The position numbers and the translations under genes are program-made. The notes beneath the pieces are model-generated. The model had not been told where the DNA came from. It saw only the letters and a program-made list of their open reading frames with translations, and made no database searches. This document shows positions 34,502 to 43,981 of a stretch of 64,000 nt of DNA, in pieces. Position 1 is the stretch's first letter. Every line of letters begins with the position of its first letter. Origin of the DNA: Methylocapsa sp. S129 (GTDB taxonomy: Bacteria > Pseudomonadota > Alphaproteobacteria > Rhizobiales > Beijerinckiaceae); NCBI RefSeq assembly GCF_009765995.1, contig NZ_LMUI01000011.1:727125-791124 (forward strand), given 5' to 3'.

Positions 34502-37500
34502 ATGACAGAGCATGGTGGCGCGGGGCGGATGTTTGCGATTCTGAAGGCCGCCAGCGAAGCTGTCTTGCGCGCAACATCGCGAGAAGAACTGTTTCAAAGC
34601 GTTTGCGACGCCGCGGTCCTTGGCGGCGATATCGCATGCGTGAGCGTTTTGCTCGCCGATCCCGGCGCAAAACTGCGATTCGTCGCCGGCGCGGGCGACG
34701 GGGTGGACGCATTGCGCGCCCTGAACCTGTCGGCCGATGGCGTGAATCCGGTTGGCGAGGCGCCGCGCGCCGGCCTCCCGAACGTCGGTGAGGCCTATTC
34801 GGCCGATAAAAGGGTGCAAGCCTGGCTGGAAGAGGGCAGGCGCGATGGCGTCAGCGCGTTGGTCCCGATCCTGCGGCGCGGTTCGCCGATCGGCGTTTTC
34901 GCCTTCCGCGCCAACCTGTTGAACGCCCCGAGCGAGCAGACGGCCGATCTCATGGGGCATATCGCGGAGGCGGTCTCTTCCGCACTCGACAATTTCGACC
35001 GCGAGAGGGAACGCGGCCGCGTTGCGGAAGCCAACCATCATCTGGACCGGCGATTTCGCTTATTGAACGCGACGAACAAGGCCATTCTTCGGGCGCGCAG
35101 CGCCGACGAGATGTTTCAGATCGTTTGCGACGCCGCGACAGGCCCGGGGAAGCTGCTGGGCGCGTCGATCACGCTCTACAATCCCAATTCGCCGTGGTTC
35201 ACGCGGGTCGCCTATTCGGGCGCGGTCAGCCATATCTACGAAAAGGTGACGATATCGGCCGATCCCGGTCTTCCTGAAGGGCAGGGCGTTGCGGGAGGCG
35301 TCTTTCGGACAGGCGAGCCTTGTTTCATCGACGACGTTCCAAACGATCCCCGGACGGCGCGCTGGCGCTCTCTTCTGCTCGCCGAAAAGGTGACGACCGG
35401 CGCGGTGTTGCCGCTGATGAAGGGCGGGCGAATCGTCGGCGTTTGTTCGTTCTACTTCGGGGAGGATTCCGGTCCGTGGGACGACGAGCGGATACAACTG
35501 ACGACGCAGATCTCCGAAAATATTTCGTTCGGCCTGGAGATGTTCGAGCGTCAGGACCAGAAAGACAATGTCACGCGCATGTTCGCGGCGCTCAGCGCGA
35601 CCAATGAGGCGATCATGCGCGCCCAGACGCGCGCCGAACTGTTCGAACTGGTGTGCGAAGCCGCGGCCAAGGGCGGCAAGTTCACGGCGACCCTCATCGG
35701 TCTGGCTGAACCCGGCAGCGATTTTCTTCGCATCGCCGCCTCGGCGGGGCCGACCGCCGCGACATCGAAAAGCGCGAGACTGGCGATCACCGCGGCGCAT
35801 CCCGAAGGGCGCGGCTTGACGGGGCAGGCGTTTCGCGCCGGCCGCCCCTGCATCAGCAATGATTACCTCGCCGAAATCGAGGAAAGCGTTCTGAAGGAGA
35901 CGGTGCGCAACGAGGGCACAAAATCAGGCGCCGCGCTGCCGCTGCTTAACCAGGGCAACGCCGTAGGCGTCCTGCTTTTCATGTCCAGCGAACGCGACGC
36001 CTTTACCCCCGAGCTCGTCGCATTGCTGAAGAGGCTGGCGCAGAATATTTCGTTCGCCCTTGAGAATTTCGATCGCGCGGACAGCCGGAGCCTGGCGGAA
36101 GAGCAAAAAGAACGGTTCGCCCGGATGTTCGCCGCTCTCAGTGCGACGAACGAAGCGATCATGCGCGCACGCACGCGCGATGAATTGTTCCAGCGCGTCT
36201 CCAAGGCCGCGGCGCAGGGCGGCAAGTTCACCTCCACCGTGATCGCCCTCGCCGATCCCGGCGTCGATTTCCTGCGCATCGTCGCGGCGGCGGGGCCGAC
36301 CGCGGCCTTGTCGCGAACCTTGAAATTGGCCGTCACGGAAGCCTATCCCGAGGGACGGGGCCTGAGCGGAACCGCGTTTCGCACGCGCCAGCCCTGCATC
36401 AGCAATGATTACGCCGCGGACAAACGAAGCGCCGCGCGTCGCGACAGGGCGCGCACCGGCGGCGCCAAATCCTGCGCGGCGTTGCCGCTGCTCGCCCGCG
36501 GCGCCGCGGTCGGCATTCTGCTCTTCTTCTCCAGCGAGCAAGGCGCGTTTACGCCCGAACTGGTTGAGCTCCTGCAGAAGCTGGCGGAGAACGTCTCGTT
36601 CGCCCTTGAGAATTTCGATCGCGCCGACGACCGTCGCCTGGCGGACGATCAAAGAGAGCGCCTCACCCGGATGTTCGCGGCCCTGAGCGCGACGAACGAA
36701 GCCATCATGCGCGCCGGGACGCGCGCCGAACTGTTCCAGCTCGTCTGCGAGGCGGCGGTGCATGGCGGCCGATTCGCCTCGACCATCATCGCGCTGACGG
36801 AGCCGGCAAACGACTTCTTGCGCGTCGTCGCATCGGCGGGTCCAAAGGGCGATATGCAAAAGACCGTGAGAATTGCGATCACGGAGGCGCATCCTGAGGG
36901 ATGCGGGGTGAGCGGCACTGCGTTTCGGACCTTGCAGCCTTGCATCATCAACGATTATCTGGCCGACCAGCGGGGCAGCGCCTTTCACGAGCGGGCGCGC
37001 CGCGAAGGCAACAAGTCGGGCGCGGCTCTGCCGTTGCTCAGCGGCGGCCGCGCCGTCGGCGTTCTCGTCTTCATGTCGAGCGAACGCAACGCGTTTACGC
37101 CCGAACTGGTCGAACTGTTGTTGCGGCTGGCCAACAATGTTTCGTTCGCGCTCGACAATTTCAATCGCGCCGACGAAAAGGCGCAAGCCGACGAGCGGAT
37201 CAAATATCTGGCGACGCATGACGGCCTGACCGATCTTCCCAATCGCGCGATGTTCAACCAGCTCCTGCATTTCTCGATCGAGGCGGCGCGGCGCTACGCC
37301 AGAAAGTTCGCCGTGCTGTTCATCGACATCGACCGATTCAAGGTCATCAATGATTCCCTGGGGCATGACGCGGGCGACACGCTGCTGATCGAGATCGGCG
37401 CCAGGCTGCGTCAATCCTTGCGCGCCGGCGATGTCGTCGCGCGTCTGGGCGGCGACGAATTTGTCATCATTCTGGAGCAGGCCTCGCAGGCTCAGCAGGT

Positions 37501-38596
37501 TGAGGCGGCCGCGCGCAAACTCCTGTCCGTCGTCGCTCAGCCGCTCCAGCTTTGCGGACTCGAATGCCGCGCAACCGCCAGCATCGGCATCGCCATGTTC
37601 CCGCATGACGGCGAGGACGAGCTGACGCTGACGAAAAACGCCGATCTGGCGATGTATCGCGCCAAGGAGGAGGGCAAGAACGGCTTTCGCTTCTTCACCA
37701 GCCAGGACACGATGCCGTCGGTCGAGCGCCTGGTGTTCGAGGCGCGATTGCGTCAGGCGCTCGATCGCGACGAATTCTCGCTGCATTACCAACCCAAAGT
37801 GGATGTCGCGACCGATCAGATCACCGGCGTGGAGGCGCTGCTGCGCTGGACCCTGCCGGATCTTGGCACATTGCCGCCGATGCAATTCATTCCGCTCGCC
37901 GAAGAAACTGGATTGATCGTGCCGATCGGGCGCTGGGTGTTGAACAAGGCCTGTGCGCAAAACATGGCCTGGCGGCGGCAGGGGCTGGCGCCTTTGTCGA
38001 TGGCGGTCAATCTTTCGCCGCGCCAATTCTCGGACGAGAATCTGTTGCAGGATATTGACGATGCGCTCGCGGCGAGCGGAATGCCGCCGCAATTTCTCCA
38101 GCTCGAAATCACCGAGAGCATGGTCATGCATAATGTCGGACGCGCGATCGAACTGCTCGACATTATTCGCGCGCGCGGCGTCCGCCTCGCCATCGACGAT
38201 TTTGGCACCGGTTATTCCTCGATGGCGCTGATGAAGAAATTTCCGGTCGACACGCTCAAGATCGACCGCTCTTTCGTCCAGGACCTGCCGCAGGATTCCG
38301 AGGACCGGGCGATCGCGCAGGCGATCATCAGCATGGGCAAGGCGCTTGGCATGACCGTCATCGCCGAAGGGGTGGAGACCGTCGAGCAGGCGGCGTTCCT
38401 GCGCGAGCACGGTTGCGACGAAATGCAAGGCTATCTGTTCAGCCGGCCGGTTCCCGCCGAGGGCATCGCCGAGCTGCTCGACGCCAATCGGCTGCTGGCC
38501 CCGCCTCTGCAACCGCGCGCGGCGATCGGCGGCCCGGCGCGTCGGCGCCGGGAAGGCGGCAACCTGGCGCTGGCGCCGCAAAGGAAGCGGCTTTAG
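34502..38596 (+). CDS. Five-GAF GGDEF-EAL cyclic-di-GMP protein
   Basis: 1364 residues, no membrane segments, so a cytosolic signalling enzyme. Five GAF-type modules start near residues 1, 184, 359, 541 and 723; the last three each begin MFAALSATNEAIMRA and repeat at exactly 546 bases. The GGDEF domain (about 900-1060) has HDGLTDLPNR, an intact GGDEF and an RAGD inhibitory site five residues before it, so cyclase activity with feedback is likely. The EAL domain (about 1075-1330) keeps VEALLRW, NLSPRQF, EITES, DDFGTGYSS, KIDRSF and EGVET, so phosphodiesterase activity is also likely. Ligands of the GAF modules are unknown. Lone gene. Confidence 0.93.
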   Translation: MTEHGGAGRMFAILKAASEAVLRATSREELFQSVCDAAVLGGDIACVSVLLADPGAKLRFVAGAGDGVDALRALNLSADGVNPVGEAPRAGLPNVGEAYSADKRVQAWLEEGRRDGVSALVPILRRGSPIGVFAFRANLLNAPSEQTADLMGHIAEAVSSALDNFDRERERGRVAEANHHLDRRFRLLNATNKAILRARSADEMFQIVCDAATGPGKLLGASITLYNPNSPWFTRVAYSGAVSHIYEKVTISADPGLPEGQGVAGGVFRTGEPCFIDDVPNDPRTARWRSLLLAEKVTTGAVLPLMKGGRIVGVCSFYFGEDSGPWDDERIQLTTQISENISFGLEMFERQDQKDNVTRMFAALSATNEAIMRAQTRAELFELVCEAAAKGGKFTATLIGLAEPGSDFLRIAASAGPTAATSKSARLAITAAHPEGRGLTGQAFRAGRPCISNDYLAEIEESVLKETVRNEGTKSGAALPLLNQGNAVGVLLFMSSERDAFTPELVALLKRLAQNISFALENFDRADSRSLAEEQKERFARMFAALSATNEAIMRARTRDELFQRVSKAAAQGGKFTSTVIALADPGVDFLRIVAAAGPTAALSRTLKLAVTEAYPEGRGLSGTAFRTRQPCISNDYAADKRSAARRDRARTGGAKSCAALPLLARGAAVGILLFFSSEQGAFTPELVELLQKLAENVSFALENFDRADDRRLADDQRERLTRMFAALSATNEAIMRAGTRAELFQLVCEAAVHGGRFASTIIALTEPANDFLRVVASAGPKGDMQKTVRIAITEAHPEGCGVSGTAFRTLQPCIINDYLADQRGSAFHERARREGNKSGAALPLLSGGRAVGVLVFMSSERNAFTPELVELLLRLANNVSFALDNFNRADEKAQADERIKYLATHDGLTDLPNRAMFNQLLHFSIEAARRYARKFAVLFIDIDRFKVINDSLGHDAGDTLLIEIGARLRQSLRAGDVVARLGGDEFVIILEQASQAQQVEAAARKLLSVVAQPLQLCGLECRATASIGIAMFPHDGEDELTLTKNADLAMYRAKEEGKNGFRFFTSQDTMPSVERLVFEARLRQALDRDEFSLHYQPKVDVATDQITGVEALLRWTLPDLGTLPPMQFIPLAEETGLIVPIGRWVLNKACAQNMAWRRQGLAPLSMAVNLSPRQFSDENLLQDIDDALAASGMPPQFLQLEITESMVMHNVGRAIELLDIIRARGVRLAIDDFGTGYSSMALMKKFPVDTLKIDRSFVQDLPQDSEDRAIAQAIISMGKALGMTVIAEGVETVEQAAFLREHGCDEMQGYLFSRPVPAEGIAELLDANRLLAPPLQPRAAIGGPARRRREGGNLALAPQRKRL

Positions 38597-38737
38597 GGGG
38601 CGCGGCTGAGGGAACGCGGATGGCGTCGAAGGGGCTCGGGCGGCGCCGATGCCATCGTCGTGCTTGCGGTCAAGTCAACCGCTACGCGGGCGCTTCGCGC
38701 GACTTGACCGCTGCGCGCGCCGATGGCGTTTGGCCAC

Positions 38738-38896
38738 CATGTCGTTTTGGTGAGCGAAGCGGCCGGTAGGCCGCTCCTGCGCACCAAAACGACATGGTCA
38801 GCAATTTGCCGCGCCGACGAGCCGCAGTCATCCCGAAGGGACCGTAACGAAGTGAAGGAGCGGCGCAGCCGCTTGACGGCGGTTCGGCGGCGTGGC
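38738..38896 (+). repeat. Dispersed palindromic repeat R2, copy A
   Basis: Begins with a 14-base stem CATGTCGTTTTGGT / ACCAAAACGACATG (38738-38751 with 38783-38796) around a GC-rich inner hairpin, then a conserved 100-base tail with GTCAGCAATTTGCCGCGCCG and CATCCCGAAGGGACCG. Copy B lies inverted at 50172-50357. It fills the gap between the GGDEF-EAL gene and the SRP RNA. Confidence 0.8.
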
Positions 38897-39033
38897 CCCC
38901 CTGATGCGCCCAAAACCTCAGAGCCGCGGCACAAGCCCGATTATGACGTAAGGGCTGCCAAATTGAGAATCGCTGCATTTCCCAACGGCTTGTCGCCCAC
39001 CGCTTGCGCGACGGCCGCTCATGGTCCAAATAG

Positions 39034-39137
39034 GGGCCGGGAGGTTGGCGAGGGACGTACCGCTCGCCAACCGGGTCAGGTCCGGAAGGAAGCAGCCCTA
39101 ACGAGCCAGGGCGGGTCTTTGTCCAGCCTCCTACTTT
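39034..39137 (+). ncRNA. ffs: Bacterial signal recognition particle RNA (4.5S type)
   Basis: Contains the invariant Ffh-binding core GGTCAGGTCCGGAAGGAAGC at 39074-39093 with AGCAGCCCTAACGA, followed by GGGCGGGTC. A stem GTTGGCGAG/CTCGCCAAC precedes it. Location just before dnaX is the usual one in Alphaproteobacteria. Ends are approximate; GGGAGGTTGG near 39040 is also complementary to CCAACCTCCC at 39141-39150, which may extend the closing stem or act in termination. Confidence 0.93.
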
Positions 39138-39195
39138 GGTCCAACCTCCCGTCTTGCATGCGCTGCAAGGCCCTGAAGTCCCGAGCCATCGCCCA

Positions 39196-41019
39196 ATGAA
39201 CGACATTCCCGCGCCGGAAAGGAAGGACTCGCCTGCGCCGGAGCCCTCGTTGGGGTTCGCCTTTCCGGAAAGCCCGCCGAAGACCGCGCCTTATCGCGTG
39301 CTTGCGCGCAAATATCGCCCCACCCGCTTTGAGGATCTGATCGGCCAGGAGCCGATGGTCCGCACGCTCGCCAATTCTTTCGCCAGCGGACGCATCCATC
39401 AGGCCTATATCCTGACGGGCGTGCGCGGCATCGGCAAGACGACGACGGCGCGCATTCTCGCGCGCGCCTTCAACTACAGCCTGCCCGGCAAGATCGACAA
39501 GCCGAGCGTCGAAATGCCCGAGCTTGGCGTGCATTGCCAGGCGATTATCGAATCGCGTCACGTCGACGTCATCGAAATGGACGCGGCGTCGCATACCGGC
39601 ATCGACGATGTCCGGGAGATCATCGAAAACGCGCGCTATCGACCGGTTTCCGCACGCACCAAGGTTTATATCATCGACGAAGTGCATATGCTTTCCAAGC
39701 AGGCGTTCAACGGCCTGTTGAAGACGCTCGAAGAACCGCCCGAACATGTCAAATTCCTGTTCGCGACGACCGAGATCGAGAAAGTGCCGATCACCGTTCG
39801 CTCGCGCTGTTTGCGCTTCGACCTGAAGCGCATCGAGGCGGGCTTGATGACGCGCCATCTCACCGGCATTTGTCAGGCCGAGGGCGTCGCCTTCGAGGCC
39901 GATGCGCTGCCGCTGATCGCGCGCGTCGCTGAGGGTTCGGTGCGCGACGCGCTGTCGCTGCTCGATCAGGCGATCGCGCATGGCGCGGAAGGCGGCGTGC
40001 AGGTCGCCGGCATCCGCGCCATGCTCGGCCTGTCGGATCGCGGCCATATCATCGATCTGTTCGAACTCGCGATGAAGGGCGATCCTGCCGCCAGCCTCGC
40101 GCTGATGGAGCGTCTCTACCAGGCCGGCGCCGATCCGGCGCAGGTGCTGATCGAGCTGGCCGAATTCAGCCATTTCGTGACGCGGCTGAAACTCGCGCCC
40201 AACGGGATCGACGATCCGACCATCGGCGAGGACGAGCGCCGGCGCGGCGCCGAATTCGCGCAAAAACTGGGCCTCGGGCCGTTGACCCGCGCCTGGCAGA
40301 TCCTGCTGAAGGGCGTGCAGGACGTGAAGGATTCGCCGCGCCCGCTGGCTTCGGCCGAAATGGCGCTCATTCGTCTGGGCTATGCGGCCGATCTGCCCTC
40401 GCCCGAAGACGCCTTACGCAAACTGGCGGAGACGCCGGAGGCAGGGCCAAGACCGGCGCCGCAAGGGCCGCCGTCCACGCGGGCCTCTGGCGTCTCGGCG
40501 TTGCGCGCGATCGCCCAGACCGCTCCGGCGCCGATCGCGCCGCCGATCGCTGCGCCGGCCGCCGCCGCGCCAAGCGTCAGGCTGGCGCGCTTTGAGGATG
40601 TCGTCGCGCTCGCCCGCAGCAAGCGCGACATTCAATTGCAGGCGGCGCTTGAGAACGACGTGCGCCCGGTGCGTTTCGAAGCGGGAAGGATCGAATTCTC
40701 GTTGATCGCCGGCGCTTCGCCGCAGATCGCGCAGACCCTATCGCGCCGGCTGCAGGAATGGACCGGCGAGCGCTGGATGGTGACGCTGGTCGCGGGCTCG
40801 ACGGCGCCGACCTTGCGCGAAAACGCTTCCGCCAAAGAGGCCGAGCGTCTCAGCGGCGTCGCCGCCAATCCTGTGGTGCGCAAGATCATGACGCGCTTTC
40901 CCGGCGCCCAGATCGTCGAAGTGCGCAGCCCCGATGCGGCGCCGGCGCCCGAGCCGGCCGCGACAGGCGATGACGAAGTCGCCTATGCCGACGCTGTCAT
41001 CGTCGAGGACGACGTTTAA
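39196..41019 (+). CDS. dnaX: DNA polymerase III subunit gamma/tau
   Basis: Clamp-loader ATPase that links the replisome. 607 residues from the ATG at 39196. Walker A GVRGIGKTTTARILAR near residue 78, Walker B YIIDEVHML, sensor region FATTEIEKVP and SRC arginine finger are intact. The usual zinc-binding cysteine set is mostly missing: only one Cys remains in ELGVHCQAIIESRHVDVIE, as in other Hyphomicrobiales. The C-terminal third is Ala/Pro-rich and then the tau-specific ERWMVTLVAGS region. No A-rich slippage site noticed. Followed at 17 bases by ybaB and then recR. Confidence 0.95.
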   Translation: MNDIPAPERKDSPAPEPSLGFAFPESPPKTAPYRVLARKYRPTRFEDLIGQEPMVRTLANSFASGRIHQAYILTGVRGIGKTTTARILARAFNYSLPGKIDKPSVEMPELGVHCQAIIESRHVDVIEMDAASHTGIDDVREIIENARYRPVSARTKVYIIDEVHMLSKQAFNGLLKTLEEPPEHVKFLFATTEIEKVPITVRSRCLRFDLKRIEAGLMTRHLTGICQAEGVAFEADALPLIARVAEGSVRDALSLLDQAIAHGAEGGVQVAGIRAMLGLSDRGHIIDLFELAMKGDPAASLALMERLYQAGADPAQVLIELAEFSHFVTRLKLAPNGIDDPTIGEDERRRGAEFAQKLGLGPLTRAWQILLKGVQDVKDSPRPLASAEMALIRLGYAADLPSPEDALRKLAETPEAGPRPAPQGPPSTRASGVSALRAIAQTAPAPIAPPIAAPAAAAPSVRLARFEDVVALARSKRDIQLQAALENDVRPVRFEAGRIEFSLIAGASPQIAQTLSRRLQEWTGERWMVTLVAGSTAPTLRENASAKEAERLSGVAANPVVRKIMTRFPGAQIVEVRSPDAAPAPEPAATGDDEVAYADAVIVEDDV

Positions 41020-41036
41020 ACCTTCAGGAGCCGGCG

Positions 41037-41357
41037 ATGGACATTATGGGATTGATGAAAAAGGCCCAGGCCGTTCAGGCCAAAATGAAGGACGTGCAGG
41101 AAGAGCTGGAGCGTCTGGAGGTCGAGGGGCAATCGGGCGGCGGCATGGTCAAGATCACGCTCAACGCCAAGGGCCAGATGAAGGCGATCGCGCTCGATCC
41201 CTCGCTGCTGAAGCCCGAGGATCGGGAAATGGTCGAAGACCTCATCCTCGCCGCCCATGCCGACGCCAGGGCCAAGGCCGATCGCCTGACGGAAGAGAAG
41301 ATGCAGGCCGTCACCGCCGGCTTGCCGCTGCCGCCGGGCATGAAATTGCCGTTCTGA
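41037..41357 (+). CDS. ybaB: YbaB/EbfC nucleoid-associated protein
   Basis: 106 residues: N-terminal helix MGLMKKAQAVQAKMKDVQEELERLEVEG, sheet region GGGMVKITLNAKGQMKAIALDPSLL, C-terminal helix VEDLILAAHADARAKAD. DNA-binding dimer often encoded between dnaX and recR, as here. AGGAG eight bases before the ATG. Confidence 0.96.
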   Translation: MDIMGLMKKAQAVQAKMKDVQEELERLEVEGQSGGGMVKITLNAKGQMKAIALDPSLLKPEDREMVEDLILAAHADARAKADRLTEEKMQAVTAGLPLPPGMKLPF

Positions 41358-41366
41358 TCGCCTGAT

Positions 41367-41972
41367 ATGGCCGAGAGCGTCGCAGGACCGGAAATCGAGC
41401 GGCTGATCCAGTTGCTGGCGCGCCTGCCCGGCCTCGGGCCGCGCTCGGCGCGCCGCGCCGCGCTCCATCTCATCCGCAAACGCGAACAATTGCTGGCGCC
41501 GCTCGCCGAGGCGATGCAGGTCGCGCGCGAGCGGGTCGTCACCTGCCATATCTGTGGCAATGTCGATACGCGCGATCCCTGCACGGTCTGCCAAGACGTG
41601 CGGCGCGATCCGACCTTGCTCGTCGTCGTCGAATCCGTTTCCGATCTCTGGGCGCTGGAGCGGGCAGGGGTGCTGCGCGCGCCCTATCATGTGCTCGGCG
41701 GCACATTGTCGCCGCTCGACGGCATCGGCCCCGATGATCTTAATTTTCCCGGCCTGCTCGCGCGCGTCGGCGAGGGCGCGATCAGGGAAGTCATTCTGGC
41801 GGTCAACGCCACGGTCGACGGCCAGACCACCGCCCATTACATCACCGATCTTCTCAGCGCCTATCCCGTCAAAGTCACCCGCCTCGCCCATGGCGTGCCG
41901 GTCGGCGGCGAACTCGATTATCTCGACGAAGGCACGCTGGCGGCGGCGATCCGGCAACGCACGACGTTTTGA
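41367..41972 (+). CDS. recR: Recombination mediator RecR
   Basis: 201 residues, full length. Helix-hairpin-helix [20 protein letters not shown], zinc finger with [16 protein letters not shown], and the Toprim domain starting [16 protein letters not shown], ending with the DNA/RecO contact region. Works with RecF and RecO to load RecA on gapped DNA. Ten bases after ybaB. Confidence 0.97.
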   Translation: MAESVAGPEIERLIQLLARLPGLGPRSARRAALHLIRKREQLLAPLAEAMQVARERVVTCHICGNVDTRDPCTVCQDVRRDPTLLVVVESVSDLWALERAGVLRAPYHVLGGTLSPLDGIGPDDLNFPGLLARVGEGAIREVILAVNATVDGQTTAHYITDLLSAYPVKVTRLAHGVPVGGELDYLDEGTLAAAIRQRTTF

Positions 41973-42073
41973 GGGCGGGCGCTACAAGGCGCCGCCATGC
42001 TTGTGCGACGGCCAAACCCGCCCACGCTCTTCCCAGCCCGTAAGATCATCGCGATGAGCGCCGGGAGGTCACG

Positions 42074-42790
42074 ATGGATGTCGATGCGTCGCTGGCCCTT
42101 CACGCGCGAGGCAAGGAAGCGTGGAACGCCTGGGCGGGATCGATGATCGACCGCCGGCGCGCGCTTGTCGCGGCGGGGCAATGGGCCTGGGCGCGCGACA
42201 GCCGGGCGGACGAATATCCGACGAACGAGGCGACGGGACATTGGATGCGCGCCGCCGCCGCGCAGTTCAGCTATCACGAATTCTGTGACGCGCCCGATTT
42301 CAGCGGCTTCGTATTTCCCGGCGCCGGTCTCTTCATCGCGGCCAAGTTTCCTCAGGGCGCGCGCTTTCGCGCGGCGCGGTTCCGCGATGGCGCATGTTTC
42401 AACTTCGCCCGCTTCGGCGCCGCCGTCGCCTTCGACGATTCCGAATTCTGTTCCGCGGGATCATTCAGTCGCACGGACTTCCTCGGAGCGGTTCGGTTCG
42501 ACAATTGCCGCTTCGTGCGGGCCGAGTTCGAGCCGAGTTCGGACGGCCGGATCGATTGCTCAGAAGCAAAATTCGCAAGACCGGCGAGCTTTGCCGGGAT
42601 GCGCTGCCGGGCCGCGGTTTTTTCGGATGCGGAATTCGCGCAGGCGGTGAGTTTCGAGGCGGCGTCTTTCAGCGAGATGTTCTTCCTCTACAAGACCATC
42701 TTTCGCGGCCCGGTGCTGTCGCGGGGCGCCCAATTTCCTTATGAAGTCGATTGGTCGCAAGCGACGCTGGCCGGTCCGCATTCGCGGTGA
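42074..42790 (+). CDS. Pentapeptide-repeat protein
   Basis: 238 residues. After an 80-residue helical N-terminus, an array of A(N/D/F)LxF-type pentapeptides runs from about 75 to 220 (FSGFVFPGAGLFIAAKFPQG, ARFRAARFRDGACFNFARFG, EFAQAVSFEAASF), with Phe at the central position typical of the right-handed quadrilateral beta helix. Such proteins sometimes mimic DNA or protect gyrase, but this one gives no clue. No signal peptide. Lone gene facing the cyclase. Confidence 0.85.
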   Translation: MDVDASLALHARGKEAWNAWAGSMIDRRRALVAAGQWAWARDSRADEYPTNEATGHWMRAAAAQFSYHEFCDAPDFSGFVFPGAGLFIAAKFPQGARFRAARFRDGACFNFARFGAAVAFDDSEFCSAGSFSRTDFLGAVRFDNCRFVRAEFEPSSDGRIDCSEAKFARPASFAGMRCRAAVFSDAEFAQAVSFEAASFSEMFFLYKTIFRGPVLSRGAQFPYEVDWSQATLAGPHSR

Positions 42791-42818
42791 CCGCGCCATT
42801 CGCTGGTTTTGCGTGAGG

Positions 42819-43910
42819 TCAATCTTCAGGCAGGGCGAAGATAGCGCAAGGAGACGCGATTCCGCGCAGCGTATGCGTTCCGAGCGCGATCAGCGGCGTT
42901 TCGGTCTGGGCGGCGAGCGCGCCTGACACAAGCACGGTCTCGCCAAGCGGCCGGCATAGCCCCTCCAGCCGGCTGACCAGATTGACGGCGGGGCCGATCG
43001 CCGTGAAATCCAGGCGATCGGCGGCGCCGATATTGCCCCATAGCATTTCGCCAAGATGCAGTGCGGCGCCGAAGGGCAGGGGCGGCTGCCCCTGCCGCTG
43101 CCGCGCCGCATCCAGATGCGTCATGCCGACGCGCGCGGCGGAGACCGCGCGCAGCGCAGCATCGCAAGCGCCGCGCGGCGCTCCAGCGACCGGGAAGATC
43201 GCCAGCACGCCGTCGCCGATAAATTTCAGCACTTCGCCGCCGAAAGCGTGAACCGCGCCGGCGATGCGGTCGAACCAGGCGTCGAGCGCCGAGATGACCA
43301 TCGAGGGAGGGTTGCTTTCCGACAGCGCCGTGAACCCGCGCAGATCGGCGTAGAGCAGCGCCGCCTGGATGGTCTCGCCGACATCGCGCCGCAAAGGCGC
43401 CGCGAGCACCCGCGCTGCGCTGCGCCGGCCGAGATAGGCTTCCAGAGTCGCGGTCAATGTGGCGCGCGCGGCAAGCGCCGCAAGCGGCGCCGCGGCGAAG
43501 CGCGCGGCCTGGCGAAGCGCGTTGGCCTCGCCCGGCGTGAACGGACGCCGCCCGATCCAGTTGAGCGAAGGCCCATCCGGCCCGGGCCCGACAATATCCT
43601 CATGGACGGGACCCGCCGCGATTCCGGCGAGCCAGCGCCGACCGGAATCGTCGAATGGGCTCGCCTCCGGCATGGCCGCCAGTCCTCCCGGCGCGAATCC
43701 TAAGGCCTCGATGACTTCCCCGCTCTCGGCGCGCCACAGCCAGGTGCGCCGGGCGATCAGCGGATGCGGAACGGCGAGCGTCAGGGCGCCGGCCGCGAGC
43801 GGCAGGCCATCCTCGATCAGGCGCGCGCCGAGCTCCGCCAGCAGCCGGTCGGCGCCCGGCGTGTCGCTGGCGGCGTCGACGAGCCAGGCGAGCGTCGCGG
43901 GAAGCTGCAT
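42819..43910 (-). CDS. Class III adenylate/guanylate cyclase
   Basis: 363 residues from the ATG at 43910. The C-terminal half is a class III nucleotide cyclase: ALLYADLRGFTALSE (first metal Asp), EVLKFIGDGVLAIFP (second Asp and the Lys that favours ATP), GEMLWGNIGAADRLDFTAIG with the adenine-binding Asp, and NLVSRLEGLC with the transition-state Arg region. The N-terminal ~150 residues look like a small sensor domain of unknown type (VPHPLIARRTWLWRAESGE). No membrane segment. Cyclic AMP production inferred. Confidence 0.88.
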   Translation of the reverse strand: MQLPATLAWLVDAASDTPGADRLLAELGARLIEDGLPLAAGALTLAVPHPLIARRTWLWRAESGEVIEALGFAPGGLAAMPEASPFDDSGRRWLAGIAAGPVHEDIVGPGPDGPSLNWIGRRPFTPGEANALRQAARFAAAPLAALAARATLTATLEAYLGRRSAARVLAAPLRRDVGETIQAALLYADLRGFTALSESNPPSMVISALDAWFDRIAGAVHAFGGEVLKFIGDGVLAIFPVAGAPRGACDAALRAVSAARVGMTHLDAARQRQGQPPLPFGAALHLGEMLWGNIGAADRLDFTAIGPAVNLVSRLEGLCRPLGETVLVSGALAAQTETPLIALGTHTLRGIASPCAIFALPED

Positions 43911-43981
43911 GGCGCGATTATGAGGTCGAGGCGGCGACCTTGTCACGCGCTATCCCCATGAAACAGGCCTCAGTCGATCAT

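Noticed and set aside
35924..38581. 885-codon frame antisense to the GGDEF-EAL gene
   Set aside because: The real gene shows intact GGDEF and EAL motifs; the antisense frame is a by-product of its codon bias and of the GAF repeats.
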